IMG/VR virus record: IMGVR_UViG_3300046096_000127
Coordinates: 1 to 47,164 of that record
DNA length: 47,164 nt
Strand: one strand, 5' to 3'
Origin: a virus
This document shows, piece by piece, positions 1-10,500 of this stretch. The translations under genes and the position numbers were made by a program. Within the stretch, counting starts at the first letter, position 1. Each line of letters begins with the position of its first letter. The notes beneath the pieces are model-generated. The model was not told the DNA's origin. It saw only the letters and a list, made by a program, of their open reading frames with translations, and searched no databases.

Positions 1-30
1 GTAGTGGAGCTACCTACACCAACCGAGTAA
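1..30 (+). CDS. possible 3' end of an upstream gene (partial)
   Basis: Frame 1 is open from the window edge to a TAA at 28-30 and reads VVELPTPTE. The stop lies just before the promoter-like motif at 37-42, the same arrangement seen at the later cassette boundaries. Frame 3 is also open, to the TAG at 42-44, so the frame is not certain. Too little is present to name a product. Confidence 0.3.
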   Translation, partial: VVELPTPTE

Positions 31-31
31 C

Positions 32-86
32 CATGATAAAATAGAGTAGCCCTTCTACCTAGGATATCAATGGCAATCAATTTTCC
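32..86 (+). repeat. 55-bp exact direct repeat, copy 1
   Basis: Bases 32-86 are identical to 12670-12724. The repeat covers the -10 element, the whole leader, the ribosome binding site, the start codon and the first codons (MAINFP) of the two fibre genes at 70 and 12708. The flanking bases differ on both sides, so the identity is bounded. Confidence 0.95.
34..42 (+). promoter_or_regulatory. promoter-like extended -10, fibre cassette 1
   Basis: TG at 34-35 followed one base later by TAAAAT at 37-42 forms an extended -10. The transcript would start near 49 and contain a short GTAG-ccctt-CTAC hairpin and an AGGAT ribosome binding site before the ATG at 70. The same block recurs exactly at 12670, and related motifs head the other cassettes. 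No convincing -35 is visible. It may be read by host sigma factor or a phage-modified polymerase. Confidence 0.6.
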
Positions 87-2673
87 GGATTCACCCTCTG
101 TAAATGATGTATTTACAGTAGGTAGCGCTGCCTGGATTTGGACTGGCGTTGTCTGGAAGACTACTGGACTTGAGTATGCTAATGGCCCTACAGGTCCTAC
201 TGGATCTCAAGGTAGCCAAGGAGTAACTGGCCCTTCTGGAGCTGACTCATTTGTAACTGGACCAACTGGAGCTGCTGGCACAAATGGCACAAATGGTCAA
301 GATGGTGCAACTGGCCCAACTGGTACACAAGGCGCAACAGGTCCAACTGGTGATCAAGGCATTCAGGGAATCCAGGGAACTACTGGCCCAACCGGCATTC
401 AGGGAGCAACTGGCCCAACTGGTGCAACTGGTGAGTACGGACTAACCGGCCTTCAAGGTGCAACTGGACCAACCGGAGCTGACTCTAACGTAACTGGACC
501 TACTGGTTCAACTGGTGCAACTGGTGCAACAGGTGCAGACGGATATGTTGGTGCGGATGGTGCAACCGGACCTACTGGTGCAACTGGTGCTACTGGTGCT
601 ATAGGTGCAACTGGGCCAACTGGAGCACAAGGCATTCAAGGTGTAACAGGTGCAACAGGATCACAGGGAATCCAAGGTGCAACAGGTGCAACTGGTGCAA
701 CAGGTGCAGACGGATATGTTGGTGCGGATGGTGCAACCGGACCGACAGGCGCTACGGGACCGCAGGGTACAGACATCCACTTCATTGGGTCCGTGTCTAC
801 TGTAGGCGCACTACCGAGCACTGGTAACTCGAATAATGATGCCTATATTGTTGATTCTGATGGCAACCTTTATGTTTGGAATGGTTCAAGCTGGACTGAC
901 GCTGGTCAGATTGTTGGCCCCCAAGGTGCAACTGGTGCTCAGGGAGCCACTGGACCTGCAGGCCCTGGCGTTGCAACTGGCGGTTCTACTGGACAGTTCC
1001 TTGCCAAGGTTGATGGTACTGACTACAACACAACTTGGACTTCTACCGCACCTTCAGCTGGCTATACGTCAGTTATCAAGCATGAGGTGAAACTTGGTGA
1101 AGCAATTGCTAAGGGTCAGGCTGTTTACGTAAGTTCCTCTAACGGAACTAACATGATTGTTTCTAAGGCTTCGAATGCCGCTGAGACTACTTCATCTAAG
1201 ACTATGGGCTTGCTTGAGTCTGGTGGTTCAACTAATGCTTTTGTAAATGTAATTACTGAAGGTTTACTTACTGGTTTAGATACTGGAAGTGCTACTGCTG
1301 GTGATGCTGTTTGGTTGGGCACTGCAGGTGACCTTATCTTCTGGCATTACGGCGGTTCGACTACTAAGCCTTCTGCGCCAGCGCACTTGGTGTTTATTGG
1401 TATTGTTACCCGTGCACATGCAACTAATGGTGAAATTTTTGTCAAGGTTCAGAACGGTTTCGAGGTTGACGAGCTTCATGATGTAGCGATTACATCAAAA
1501 ACAGATGGCGACGTTCTACGCTACGATTCAGCAACTGGTTTATGGAAGAACTCTCAGGTAGTTGGACCTACTGGTGCAACAGGTGCAACGGGTGCAGCCT
1601 CTACTGTTGCAGGACCTACTGGGTCTCAGGGTATCCAGGGTGCAACTGGTGCTACTGGTGCAACAGGCCCTACCGGAGCTGCTTCAACCGTTACAGGACC
1701 TACAGGATCGGCAGGTGCAACCGGTGCAACTGGTGCAAAGGGTACCTACACGGTTTCAGATACCTCACCACCATCTCCAGTCCTCGGAGACATGTGGTTT
1801 AACTCAGCCGAGGGCATCATCTATGTCTACTACAGTGACTTCTGGGTAGAAGCAGATGCAAATATTGCAGGCCCAACTGGCCCAACTGGTGCGCAAGGTG
1901 TTCAGGGTGCAACAGGTCCAACTGGTGCAGATGGTGTTTATACCGTTTCTGCCACCGCACCATCGGACCCAGCCGAAGGCGACACTTGGTTTGACTCTAC
2001 CGACGGAACTATGTACCTATGGTACGGAACTGCTTGGGTCGAGACAACTTCAAACATCAGTGCGCCCGGGGCAACAGGGCCTACTGGAACTGGACGCTAC
2101 GCAGCAACATCTACTGCACCAACCAACCCAGCTATCGGCGAGACCTGGTTCGACACTAATACTAGCCAGATGTTTATTTGGTACGATGGCTATTGGGTCG
2201 AAACTTCATCTAACATCAACGGCCCAACTGGACCTCTAGGACCTACCGGTCCGATTGGTGTAACAGGGCCAAGCGTTACCGGACCAACTGGACCAACCGG
2301 TCCGACAGGCCCGACGGGAGCAGCGTCTCAGGTCACCGGCCCAACTGGAACTACAGGACCTACCGGTCCATACCTTTTCTCGACAATCACAGACGTAGCT
2401 GGGACTTACTCGACTATTTCCGCAAATGCCGGAACTGTTCTACGCTCTACCTCAGCTACGGCGTACACCATTACTGTTGATAATAATCTTGTAGCCGGAC
2501 AGCAGATTGACGTAATTCAGTATGGAGCTGGCCAAATCACATTCGTAGCAGGCACTGGGGTAACTCTAAACTCAGCTGCAAGCAAGTTTAAAACCAACGT
2601 TCAGTATTCACCGGCAACTATTATGTGCGTGGCTTCTGGGCTATATGTCTTGCTAGGTGATCTAGTCGTATGA
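70..2673 (+). CDS. collagen-like tail fibre protein (867 aa)
   Basis: This is a long fibre dominated by Gly-X-Thr collagen-like triplets (GPTGATG type), expected to form a trimeric triple-helical shaft. It starts with the MAINFPxSP module ending in a WxWxGxxW pattern (residues 1-33). Interspersed globular modules are one GSVxTVxxLPxTGN...DAYIVD...LYVWNG module, a larger globular domain near residues 320-490, and three copies of an APSxPxxGDxWFxSxxGxxYxWYxxxWVE module. The C-terminus is a beta module ending in LLGDL, also found at the end of the product of 24657-25928 and inside that of 5711-6988. Start: ATG with AGGAT upstream, inside the 55-bp repeat. The stop overlaps the next gene by ATGA. 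Function as a host-binding or decoration fibre is inferred from composition and context. Confidence 0.85.
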   Translation: MAINFPDSPSVNDVFTVGSAAWIWTGVVWKTTGLEYANGPTGPTGSQGSQGVTGPSGADSFVTGPTGAAGTNGTNGQDGATGPTGTQGATGPTGDQGIQGIQGTTGPTGIQGATGPTGATGEYGLTGLQGATGPTGADSNVTGPTGSTGATGATGADGYVGADGATGPTGATGATGAIGATGPTGAQGIQGVTGATGSQGIQGATGATGATGADGYVGADGATGPTGATGPQGTDIHFIGSVSTVGALPSTGNSNNDAYIVDSDGNLYVWNGSSWTDAGQIVGPQGATGAQGATGPAGPGVATGGSTGQFLAKVDGTDYNTTWTSTAPSAGYTSVIKHEVKLGEAIAKGQAVYVSSSNGTNMIVSKASNAAETTSSKTMGLLESGGSTNAFVNVITEGLLTGLDTGSATAGDAVWLGTAGDLIFWHYGGSTTKPSAPAHLVFIGIVTRAHATNGEIFVKVQNGFEVDELHDVAITSKTDGDVLRYDSATGLWKNSQVVGPTGATGATGAASTVAGPTGSQGIQGATGATGATGPTGAASTVTGPTGSAGATGATGAKGTYTVSDTSPPSPVLGDMWFNSAEGIIYVYYSDFWVEADANIAGPTGPTGAQGVQGATGPTGADGVYTVSATAPSDPAEGDTWFDSTDGTMYLWYGTAWVETTSNISAPGATGPTGTGRYAATSTAPTNPAIGETWFDTNTSQMFIWYDGYWVETSSNINGPTGPLGPTGPIGVTGPSVTGPTGPTGPTGPTGAASQVTGPTGTTGPTGPYLFSTITDVAGTYSTISANAGTVLRSTSATAYTITVDNNLVAGQQIDVIQYGAGQITFVAGTGVTLNSAASKFKTNVQYSPATIMCVASGLYVLLGDLVV
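514..572 (+). repeat. 59-bp in-frame direct repeat in collagen region, copy 1
   Basis: Bases 514-572 are identical to 685-743. The offset of 171 bases equals 57 codons, so recombination between copies would shorten or lengthen the shaft without breaking the frame. The block includes the non-triplet DGYVGADG element, which makes simple codon convergence less likely than recent duplication. Confidence 0.9.
685..743 (+). repeat. 59-bp in-frame direct repeat in collagen region, copy 2
   Basis: Second copy of the block at 514-572, identical over 59 bases. Just beyond it the two copies diverge (CCTACTGG against CCGACAGG). Confidence 0.9.
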
Positions 2674-3413
2674 GCCCTTTTATGGTTGGAACTACAGGCA
2701 GTCACAAAACTAAAGCTATGGTGTCCGGTGGAACGCTTTACTCAGATGCAACTTACTACTATCGAACTTTTTACGGAAGCAGCGATCTAGTTGTTTCAGT
2801 TCTTCCAGTAACCGTAGAGGTACTCATTCATGGGGGCGGCGGCGGCGGTGGAGGTAACATTGGAACTGGTGGCGCAGCAGGCGGAGTCTCTTATTTTTCT
2901 GGCAAAGTTCTAACTGTCGGGACGTATAGTCTTGTAGTCGGCGGCGGCGGGGTTGGGTCCAAAAACAGTAATGGATTCTCCGGTGCTTCAGGGTCAACTT
3001 CGTCTTTTCCGGGTACTGGTTCCGCTGGTGGCGGTGGCCTAGGCAGCGAGGGCGGTGGTGCTGGCGGTTCTGGTAACGGTGGCGGCGGTGGCGGCCGTGT
3101 TGCTGGAAGCAACAATGGTGGTGCAGGTGGTCCTGGAACTAACTCTTTCTCAACCTGGGTAACTACAACTGGTCTTCGCGGTGATGGTTACTTTGGTGGT
3201 GGCGGTGGTGGAGGTGCTCAGGGTGGCACTTCTCAGGTTCCTGGTGCCGGCGGTATTGGTGGAGGTGGCGGTGGAAGTGCTGGAACTGGCTCTAGTTTCG
3301 CGGGTGGCGGTCAGGGCGGAACTGGCTCTGGCGGCGGAGGTGGCTACGCCGGTGGTGGCAACGGTGGCTCTGGATTTGTTATGATTAGATATCTTAAGAC
3401 GGCGGTAGATTAA
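2670..3413 (+). CDS. Gly-rich fibre tip/adhesin protein (247 aa)
   Basis: The N-terminus leads into a [20 protein letters not shown] strand pair, followed by about 170 residues of GGGGG-rich sequence, and ends in [15 protein letters not shown]. This matches the Gly_rich_2-type domain of phage receptor-binding proteins: glycine runs pack as polyglycine-II-like layers between a start strand motif (YYYRTF) and an end motif (VxIRY). Six other genes here carry the same domain. The ATG overlaps the previous stop as ATGA, so translation is probably coupled to the collagen fibre, which suggests the product sits on or with that fibre (inference). Confidence 0.75.
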   Translation: MSPFMVGTTGSHKTKAMVSGGTLYSDATYYYRTFYGSSDLVVSVLPVTVEVLIHGGGGGGGGNIGTGGAAGGVSYFSGKVLTVGTYSLVVGGGGVGSKNSNGFSGASGSTSSFPGTGSAGGGGLGSEGGGAGGSGNGGGGGGRVAGSNNGGAGGPGTNSFSTWVTTTGLRGDGYFGGGGGGGAQGGTSQVPGAGGIGGGGGGSAGTGSSFAGGGQGGTGSGGGGGYAGGGNGGSGFVMIRYLKTAVD

Positions 3414-3745
3414 TGGCTCTGGATTTCCCAAACTCCCCGACTAACGGGCAAACTTTCACTTCTGGCAATCGAAGTTGGACTTTTAATGGCACCCGCTGGG
3501 AAGCTGTTTTCTATCAAGGTGCTCCTGGTCCAACTGGGCCATCAGGCCCTGCTGGAATCGATGGATCATATTCCGTATCTGCTACAGCACCCTCATCGCC
3601 GTCAGCGGGGCAGGCTTGGTTTAATACTGAAGATGGTAAACTATACATATACTTCAGTGGTGCATGGATGGAACCTAACGCGAACCTGATTGGTCCAACA
3701 GGCCCAGGCGTCACTAACTACATTCACCCATTCTTTACGGTATAG
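3413..3745 (+). CDS. short fibre protein with MAINFP-type N-terminal and WVE modules (110 aa)
   Basis: Residues 1-33 are a copy of the N-terminal module (FPNSPTNGQTFTSGNRSW then WNGTRW). After a short GPTGPSGPAG collagen stretch there is one copy of the YSVSATAPSSPSAGQAWF...WMEPNANL module. It is essentially a minimal version of the fibre at 70-2673 with almost no shaft. The start overlaps the previous stop as TAATG. It may be an adaptor or a degenerate fibre kept for its N-terminal module; its function is not known. Confidence 0.7.
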   Translation: MALDFPNSPTNGQTFTSGNRSWTFNGTRWEAVFYQGAPGPTGPSGPAGIDGSYSVSATAPSSPSAGQAWFNTEDGKLYIYFSGAWMEPNANLIGPTGPGVTNYIHPFFTV

Positions 3746-3753
3746 GAAAATAA

Positions 3754-4083
3754 ATGGCTACCACATATAAGATTCTTGGTCAGGTAAACCCTGCAGCCAC
3801 TACTGCCACTACTGCCTACACCGTGCCTGCCGGAACTCAAGCTATCGTTAACAGCATTGCTGTGTGTAACCAGGCTAGCGGGGCTGGCTCTTTTCGTATT
3901 GCCGTTCGCCCAGCTGGAGCTACGCTAGCCGCTCAGCACTACATCGCTTATGACACTCCTATCGGAGCTAACGACACTATTAACCCAGGAATTACGCTAT
4001 CTCTAGGTGCAACAGACGTTATTACTGTCTACATGTCAACCAACACCATGAGCGTCCTAGTTTCAGGTGTGGAGATTGTCTAA
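3754..4083 (+). CDS. small beta-rich fibre-associated protein (109 aa)
   Basis: A compact, cysteine-poor, valine- and threonine-rich protein with the pattern of a small beta sandwich (VPAGTQAIVNSIAVCN ... LGATDVITVYMSTN). The product of 13158-13517 is similar in length and pattern and lies in the same relative place, after a MAINFP-module gene and before a lectin-like gene, so the two are probably paralogs. A ribosome binding site (AGGA) lies 7 bases before the ATG. The specific role is unknown; a capping or attachment unit is a guess. Confidence 0.65.
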   Translation: MATTYKILGQVNPAATTATTAYTVPAGTQAIVNSIAVCNQASGAGSFRIAVRPAGATLAAQHYIAYDTPIGANDTINPGITLSLGATDVITVYMSTNTMSVLVSGVEIV

Positions 4084-5708
4084 TGCAATACGCGTCTTCT
4101 ATAACCAGATCTGGTATCCAGACATTTGCTCGCTATAAGAGCATTAAAGCTGGCTATTCCCCGCCTCCAACAGTAACCGGAGGGGTTCTCAGTGCTGATG
4201 CTACATATTACTATCGGACTTTTATTGCCTCCGGGACACTAACTATCTCTGGCGGCCTTATTACCATCGATGCTGTAGTAGTAGCTGGCGGCGGTGGCGG
4301 TGGCGGTGTTGCCCCAACTGGTGGCTACCATGCGGGCGGCGGTGGCGGCGGTGCTGGAGGTTACCTAACCGTAGCTAATTATGCTGCTTTTGGCGCATAC
4401 ACTATCGCAGTTGGAGCTGGAGGCTCTACCGCTAACTACGAGCCTACTATTGGAGGAGATACTTCTGCCTTCACATTTACAGCCATCGGTGGAGGTAAGG
4501 GTGCTACAGGAGGCTCTTCAATTGCAGCTACTAATGGCGGTTCTGGTGGAGGCGGGGGGCGCGATATTAATACCGCCGGGCAGGGTACCGCTAGTCAAGG
4601 TTTTGCAGGAGCTGCAGGCAGCGTAGCAGTGAATAGCGCTGCTGGTGGTGGTGGTGCTAGTACAGCGGGCAGTGCGCCTCAATCAACTTACGGAGGCAAC
4701 GGCGGAGCTGGCCTACAATGGCTAAACGGCTCATATTATGCTGGCGGCGGTGCTGGCGGTAATGGAAATACTAATAGCACTACCACAGTAGGTCAGGGCG
4801 GTCTAGGTGGTGGCGGTAACGGGTCACCATTTGCAACCTCTCGAATAGGTATTTCGGCGGGAGCAAACACTGGCGGTGGAGGTGGCGGTGGAGGTGCGTA
4901 TTCAACTCCTGAAGGAGTTTATGGTGGTTCAGGAGGATCTGGCGTTGTTATTGTTCGCTATTTAAAGTCTGCCGTAGTAAACAGCACTATATGGCGAACT
5001 GACTCGGCTTCTACCTCTCTTAAAATCGCAACGCCGCTTTCAGCTGATCTTAGCTTCAATGATTATTCTGCAACTATAGCCGGAAGTGGCGTCAATCGAG
5101 TAATGACATCAGTAAACTCTCCTGCATTTCAAACTATTTCTTCTAAGTATTATGGTAGCTCCCTGTCTATGGGCGGCTACTTAGAAAACAAATATATAAG
5201 CACTCCTACTAATGCAAATCTTCAAATCGGTACTAATGATTTCACAATCGAGGGCTGGTACTACTTCACCAGCACGTCGGTAAGCGGAGGCTATCAATGC
5301 ATGGCTTCTCATGCTGGCGACAGCGGAGATCAGCAGCCCGGCTGGGTTATGATTCTTGAGGCAAATACAACCCTGGCATTCTATGCTTGCACTGCTGGCA
5401 GCACCGGCTGGGGTATAGCCCTAACTACCTCTACAACTCCTACAGCTAACACCTGGCATCACGTAGCTGTAACTCGAGCAAGCGGTGTAGTTCGTATGTT
5501 CCTAAACGGTACTCAGGTTGGAACAGTGACATCAAACAACAACATTGGTATCCCTGCTTCTCAGACTTTCCGCATCGGTAGCTATCAGTATTTCCCAGGG
5601 CCAGTAGCCAAGGGACTTTCTGGTTACATCCAAGATTTCCGCTTCTACGTTGGAGCGGCTAAATACACAGGAGCATTTACTCCCCCAGCACAGATGTATG
5701 TAGGTTAA
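4083..5708 (+). CDS. Gly-rich adhesin with C-terminal LamG-like lectin domain (541 aa)
   Basis: Residues about 35-300 form the Gly-rich domain ([17 protein letters not shown] start, GSGVVIVRYLKSAV end). The remaining 240 residues look like a laminin-G/concanavalin-type jelly roll: NDFTIEGWYYF, WHHVAVTRASGVVRMFLNG, FRIGSYQYF and a final YIQDFRFYVGAAKYTGAFTP, the strand order typical of LamG_3 domains. Such domains bind glycans, so this is a candidate receptor-binding protein. TAATG overlap with the preceding small gene indicates coupled translation. Confidence 0.8.
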   Translation: MQYASSITRSGIQTFARYKSIKAGYSPPPTVTGGVLSADATYYYRTFIASGTLTISGGLITIDAVVVAGGGGGGGVAPTGGYHAGGGGGGAGGYLTVANYAAFGAYTIAVGAGGSTANYEPTIGGDTSAFTFTAIGGGKGATGGSSIAATNGGSGGGGGRDINTAGQGTASQGFAGAAGSVAVNSAAGGGGASTAGSAPQSTYGGNGGAGLQWLNGSYYAGGGAGGNGNTNSTTTVGQGGLGGGGNGSPFATSRIGISAGANTGGGGGGGGAYSTPEGVYGGSGGSGVVIVRYLKSAVVNSTIWRTDSASTSLKIATPLSADLSFNDYSATIAGSGVNRVMTSVNSPAFQTISSKYYGSSLSMGGYLENKYISTPTNANLQIGTNDFTIEGWYYFTSTSVSGGYQCMASHAGDSGDQQPGWVMILEANTTLAFYACTAGSTGWGIALTTSTTPTANTWHHVAVTRASGVVRMFLNGTQVGTVTSNNNIGIPASQTFRIGSYQYFPGPVAKGLSGYIQDFRFYVGAAKYTGAFTPPAQMYVG

Positions 5709-5710
5709 AT

Positions 5711-6988
5711 ATGGCTATCTCATTTCCAGGATCACCAACTCTAAATCAAACTTATGCATATGCAGGCCGTAGTTGGATTTGGAATGGCTCTAGTTGGCAG
5801 GCTCAAGGAACTGCTGCCATTACTACACGCACCGTTTCTGACAAGTCGGCAAACTATTCACTATCATCAGCAGACGAAAATCAGATTATCCGTTTTACCG
5901 GATCCTCAGCTCAAATTTTCACCATAAACAACGCTCTAAACGTTGGAGGTGTCACTTCGGTTTTCCAAGATGGAACAGGTACTGTCAATTTCAGTGCTGG
6001 TTCTGGAGTTACTCTTCTAAGCCCAGCTGGTTTTTCTACGCGTGCGCAATACTCTAAAGTTGACGTTAACTGTGTTGCCTCCGGTCAATATCGCCTATCG
6101 GGGGATCTTCCTGCTATTTCAGTAGTAACAGGAGGAACTTTATCGTCCGATTCAACATATTATTATCGGACATTTACAGCATCTAGCAGCTTGTCAGTAT
6201 CTTCTTTACCGATTGCAGTAGATATTCTTATGGTTGCCGGCGGTGGTACCGGTGGTGCAGTGGCTACTGGACAAACACAGCGTGGTGCTGGTGGTGGAGC
6301 AGGCGGTCTCATCTATATCTCTTCGTACACGATGCCTGCTGGCAGCTACACAATCGCGGTAGGCTCTGGAGGCGCTAGTGCTAGCGGAACGGCAGTTGCT
6401 AAGGGTGTAGATACAGTACTGTCCGGAAACGGTAGAACAATTACTGCTCTTGGCGGAGGAAGCGGTGGATATAACGACACCACTAATAACGCTACCTCTG
6501 GCGGTTCTGGTGCCGGACAGTGGTATCCAGGGTACCCCGGCTCAGCGGCAACACAGCCGTCCACCACAAGCGATGGGGTAGGAACATACGCCTCTACCGG
6601 ATTTGGTAATGCCGGTGGAACGTCAGGCAACTCTCAGCCCTATGCATCTGGTGGAGGTGGAGCTGGCGCGGCCGGAGGTAATTACAACGCTGTAGGTGGT
6701 CCAGTCGGCGGAGCCGGAAAGCAGTATTCTGCTTTTGCTACAGCAACTACTACCGGTGCTAATAGCGGGTATTATGCTGGCGGAGGTGGTGGAGCTGGGT
6801 ATCCACCCGAAGGTAGTACATATGCTAACTATGCCGGTGGTGCCGGTGGTGGCGGTACGGGAGTCAATACTGCTTATAATGCCATTTCAAACGCTGTAGT
6901 AAACACTGGCGGTGGCGGCGGGGCAGGCGGTTCCGGTGGTTCTGGTATTGTTATCATCCGTTATACAAAAGCAAGCGTAGGTGGCTAA
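5711..6988 (+). CDS. three-module fibre protein: MAISFP module, LSGDL module, Gly-rich domain (425 aa)
   Basis: It joins three modules that elsewhere occur in separate genes. Residues 1-35 are the N-terminal FPGSPTLNQTYAYAGRSWIWNG module. Residues about 40-135 are the beta module that ends in SGQYRLSGDLPA and closes the fibres at 70 and 24657. The rest is a Gly-rich domain from VTGGTLSSDSTYYYRTF to GSGIVIIRYTKASV. The ATG follows the previous stop by two bases with an AGG upstream. The architecture is direct evidence that these modules can be shuffled as units. Confidence 0.75.
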   Translation: MAISFPGSPTLNQTYAYAGRSWIWNGSSWQAQGTAAITTRTVSDKSANYSLSSADENQIIRFTGSSAQIFTINNALNVGGVTSVFQDGTGTVNFSAGSGVTLLSPAGFSTRAQYSKVDVNCVASGQYRLSGDLPAISVVTGGTLSSDSTYYYRTFTASSSLSVSSLPIAVDILMVAGGGTGGAVATGQTQRGAGGGAGGLIYISSYTMPAGSYTIAVGSGGASASGTAVAKGVDTVLSGNGRTITALGGGSGGYNDTTNNATSGGSGAGQWYPGYPGSAATQPSTTSDGVGTYASTGFGNAGGTSGNSQPYASGGGGAGAAGGNYNAVGGPVGGAGKQYSAFATATTTGANSGYYAGGGGGAGYPPEGSTYANYAGGAGGGGTGVNTAYNAISNAVVNTGGGGGAGGSGGSGIVIIRYTKASVGG

Positions 6989-6989
6989 T

Positions 6990-7544
6990 ATGACTATGAC
7001 ATTCCCTAGTTCTCCAACTCTAAACCAGACTTACACGTCAGATGGCCGTACCTGGTATTGGAACGGTTATGCCTGGAAGGCATCTGGCTATGTATCTGGA
7101 GTAGTAAGCGCGACATCGCCAATAACATATGACTCAAATACAAAAGTTGTTGGCCTAGATCGTACTGCAGAGAACACTGTAAATGACACTCGTTATGCAC
7201 TACTTGCAGACAATCAGCTATACCCTATAGATACGCCAGTTTTTGATGGGCTCTCTACTAGATTTATCCCTACATATCAGGGAACTCCTATTTCAGTAGC
7301 AAATCCTTATAAACTGCTTATCTTTATAAATGGTATTGCTCAGAAAATAACATTCCCGGAATACGTATGGCAGTCGGGCCTATCCAAAGACGGTTTTATG
7401 GTAGACTTAGAGGGATACATTTCTTTCACTGAGCCTATTCCTGCAGGAGCAACTTTCGACGGGCGTGTGCTTCCTGGAGCAGCAACTGTATCAACACCAA
7501 GTCAATATCCGTTCAATGCAGCGGATATCCTATTAGGAGCTTAA
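6990..7544 (+). CDS. fibre protein with MTMTFP N-terminal module (185 aa)
   Basis: Starting at the ATG at 6990 gives MTMTFPSSPTLNQTYTSDGRTWYWNG, which aligns residue for residue with MAINFP in the sister proteins; a GTG at 6981 is the alternative but overlaps the previous gene. The middle (SATSPITYDSNTKVVGLDRT) is a common fibre motif. The C-terminal 100 residues (KLLIFINGIAQ, EYVWQSG, GYISFTEPIPAGATFDGRVLPG) resemble a small domain often seen at the end of tail or neck fibre proteins, which returns a beta-rich head. Its exact role is unknown. Confidence 0.7.
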   Translation: MTMTFPSSPTLNQTYTSDGRTWYWNGYAWKASGYVSGVVSATSPITYDSNTKVVGLDRTAENTVNDTRYALLADNQLYPIDTPVFDGLSTRFIPTYQGTPISVANPYKLLIFINGIAQKITFPEYVWQSGLSKDGFMVDLEGYISFTEPIPAGATFDGRVLPGAATVSTPSQYPFNAADILLGA

Positions 7545-10500
7545 ATGGCTAGAAAAATCATCCTAGACACCGCGTACACCTTTACGCCGTCTACTAGAAC
7601 TATCGTTATTCCGAAGTTCATTGCCCGTGAGCGCCTACTCCTAATTACCAACGTCACTACCAACCAGGTGATTTATAACTTCTCTGATATCGCCTTGAAG
7701 GCAACTTCATATACAAGCTCGACTGCAAACATGGTTGAGTCGACAACTATTGTCTTGAACTACAACACCACTGCAATGTCATCTACTGACAAGCTTCAGA
7801 TTACGGTTGATGAGTTTGCAGAGTCATTTACGCCTGCTGACACTCAGCTAGACCCAACTAACAAGCTTCGTGTATCGCAGCCTCAGGCGCTTATTGACAC
7901 TGACTTCGAGTACGGTATGCAGGTATCTAAGTGGGAAAACTTGGCTATGACCAACAACCGCCCATTTGCTTACGCTTACCCTGTATTCATCCCAAATATT
8001 TCAGGTATCGCATTCCCACAGAATGGCCGCACCGTAACTGTTACTACTTCAGCTAACCACGGTCTTTCAGCAGGGCAGGCAATTACTGTTCAGGATACTT
8101 ACCTAAACATTGCCAACGGTAACTTCATCATTGAGACCGTTCCTAGCTCTACTACCTTCACATTTACTGCTCGTGCAATCAACACTAGCTCGACCATTAC
8201 TGCAATTTTTGATGCTAACAAGACCGCTATCTACCAGGGAAGCATCTACAGCGGTGCTCAGATTGGTGGAGCACCGAATATCATGACTTACAGCGGTACT
8301 GCAATTACTGTAGCCACCACTGTAGCTCACGGACTTTCAATCGGTAATGAGATTGCTGTTACTGGCACTACTGCATCTACTAACGCACCTAATGGCTCAT
8401 TCATTGTTGCCTCGGTACTTAGTGCAGTATCCTTCGTATACTATGCAGCTGCAGCACCAACTGGTACTCTTGGCTATGGCTCAGCAGCTATTTATGCTCG
8501 TCCTCAGGCACAGTTCCTACACCGACCATTTGACGGTGGAGTTATTTTCACCTCTAACGGAACCTCAAACAACGAGCAAGCTATCCGCCAGACTCGTCGT
8601 TACTTCCGTTACCAGTCAGGTAAGGGCATCCAGATCTCATCTGGTACCATCCTAAAGCCAGCTCTACAGCTAGATGCTTTGACTTCATCTGGAACTACTG
8701 TTACTGTTCAGACTAAAGAGCAGCACAACATCCAGCCTGGAACCTCAGTAACCATCTCGGGTGCTAATGAGTCTGCCTACAACGGTACGTTTGTAGTGAC
8801 CAACGTTACTGGATTCAACACTTTCCAGTACACGGCTCTTTCAACCCCTTCGGCAACCCCTGCTTCAGGTCAATTCTATGCATCAGTTACCTCATGGTAC
8901 GGCGCAACTAACCGTCTAGGAACTTTTGACAACCAGAATGGCTTGTTCTTCGAGTATGACGGTCAGGCTCTTTATGCTGTTCGCCGCAGCTCCACATATC
9001 AGGTAGCAGGTCGTGTTTCTGTAGTTAATGGTTCTACTACTGTTTCACAGACTGACGCATCCTATGCAACTACCTTCAATAAGCAGCTAGCTGTTGGTGA
9101 CTTTATTGTCATTCGCGGACAGTCATACCGTGTGCAGGACATTGCTTCTGACACCTCACTGACAATCACCCCTGCATATCGCGGTGCCACTACTACCCAC
9201 GTCACTATGTCAAAGACTGTAGAGACTCGTATCCCTCAGTCGCAGTGGAACATCGACAAGATGGACGGAACCGGGCCTTCAGGCTACAGCATCGACCTAT
9301 CAAAGATGCAGATGTTCTATATTGACTACACCTGGTATGGTGCGGGATATGTTCGTTGGGGTCTTCGTGGTCCAAACGGTAACGTAGTGTATGTACACCG
9401 TATGCCTAACAACAACATCAACAATGAAGCATACATGCGCTCTGGAAACCTTCCAGCCCGCTACGAGTCAAATACTTTCTCAAAGATTACTCAAATCACT
9501 TCATCAATTGGCGCAACTGATACTTCAATCAATGTTCGTTCTACTAGCGGATTCTCTCCTACAGGAACTATCGTAATTCGCAGCGCTACAGCTTTTGAGT
9601 ATGTAAACTACACCGGTGTTACTACAACATCATTCACCGGACTAACCCGTGCTCAGGCTGGAGCAACAACTAACGTAACTATTGCTGCTGGGTCAAACCT
9701 TGGAACTGTCTCGGCTAGCACAGGTATTCAGGTTGGTCAGCGCGTTGTGCACACTAACTTCCCTGACAATACCTTTGTTTCAGCTATCTCGGGAACTACC
9801 ATCACATTTAGCAATGCTGCTGTTGTAGCTAACCCTACTTCAGTTATTTTTGCACCTATGGCCGGAGCAGCTCAGGCGTTTACCTTCTCAGCAACTGCAC
9901 CAATCGCAGTTGAGCAGGCATACCCAACCTATGCCCCAAGCATTAGCCACTGGGGTACCTCGGTTATTATGGATGGTCGTTACGACGATGACAAGTCTCT
10001 CTTGTTCACCTTTGGTCAGACTACCTTCACTAACATTACTGCTGGTGCTTCAAAGGCCCTGTTCTCTATCCGTGTTTCACCATCGGTAGATAACGGTACT
10101 CCTGCAGCATTCGGTGCTCGTGAACTTGTTAACCGCATGCAGCTCATCCTCCGTGCGCTAGACGTTACTACTAAGACCACAGGTGCTACATTCCTTGTAA
10201 CAGCTGTTCTTAATGGAACTCCATCTTCAGCTACGGCATGGACTAACGCAGTTAAAAATGCTACTGGTGTAGCTAACTCTTCACTTGCTCAGCTTGCTGA
10301 CTACGCTGGTGGAACTACTACCGTTTCAAATGGTGAAGTTACTGGCGGATTCTTCGTATCAGGAACTACTTCGGTAGACTTGGATAAGGTTCGTGACCTT
10401 GGTAACTCGATTCTGGGTGGTGGTGGAGCCAACTCCAACACAAATATTTACCCAGATGGTCCAGACGTTCTAACCATTTCAGTAACTAACCTCGGTGCAT

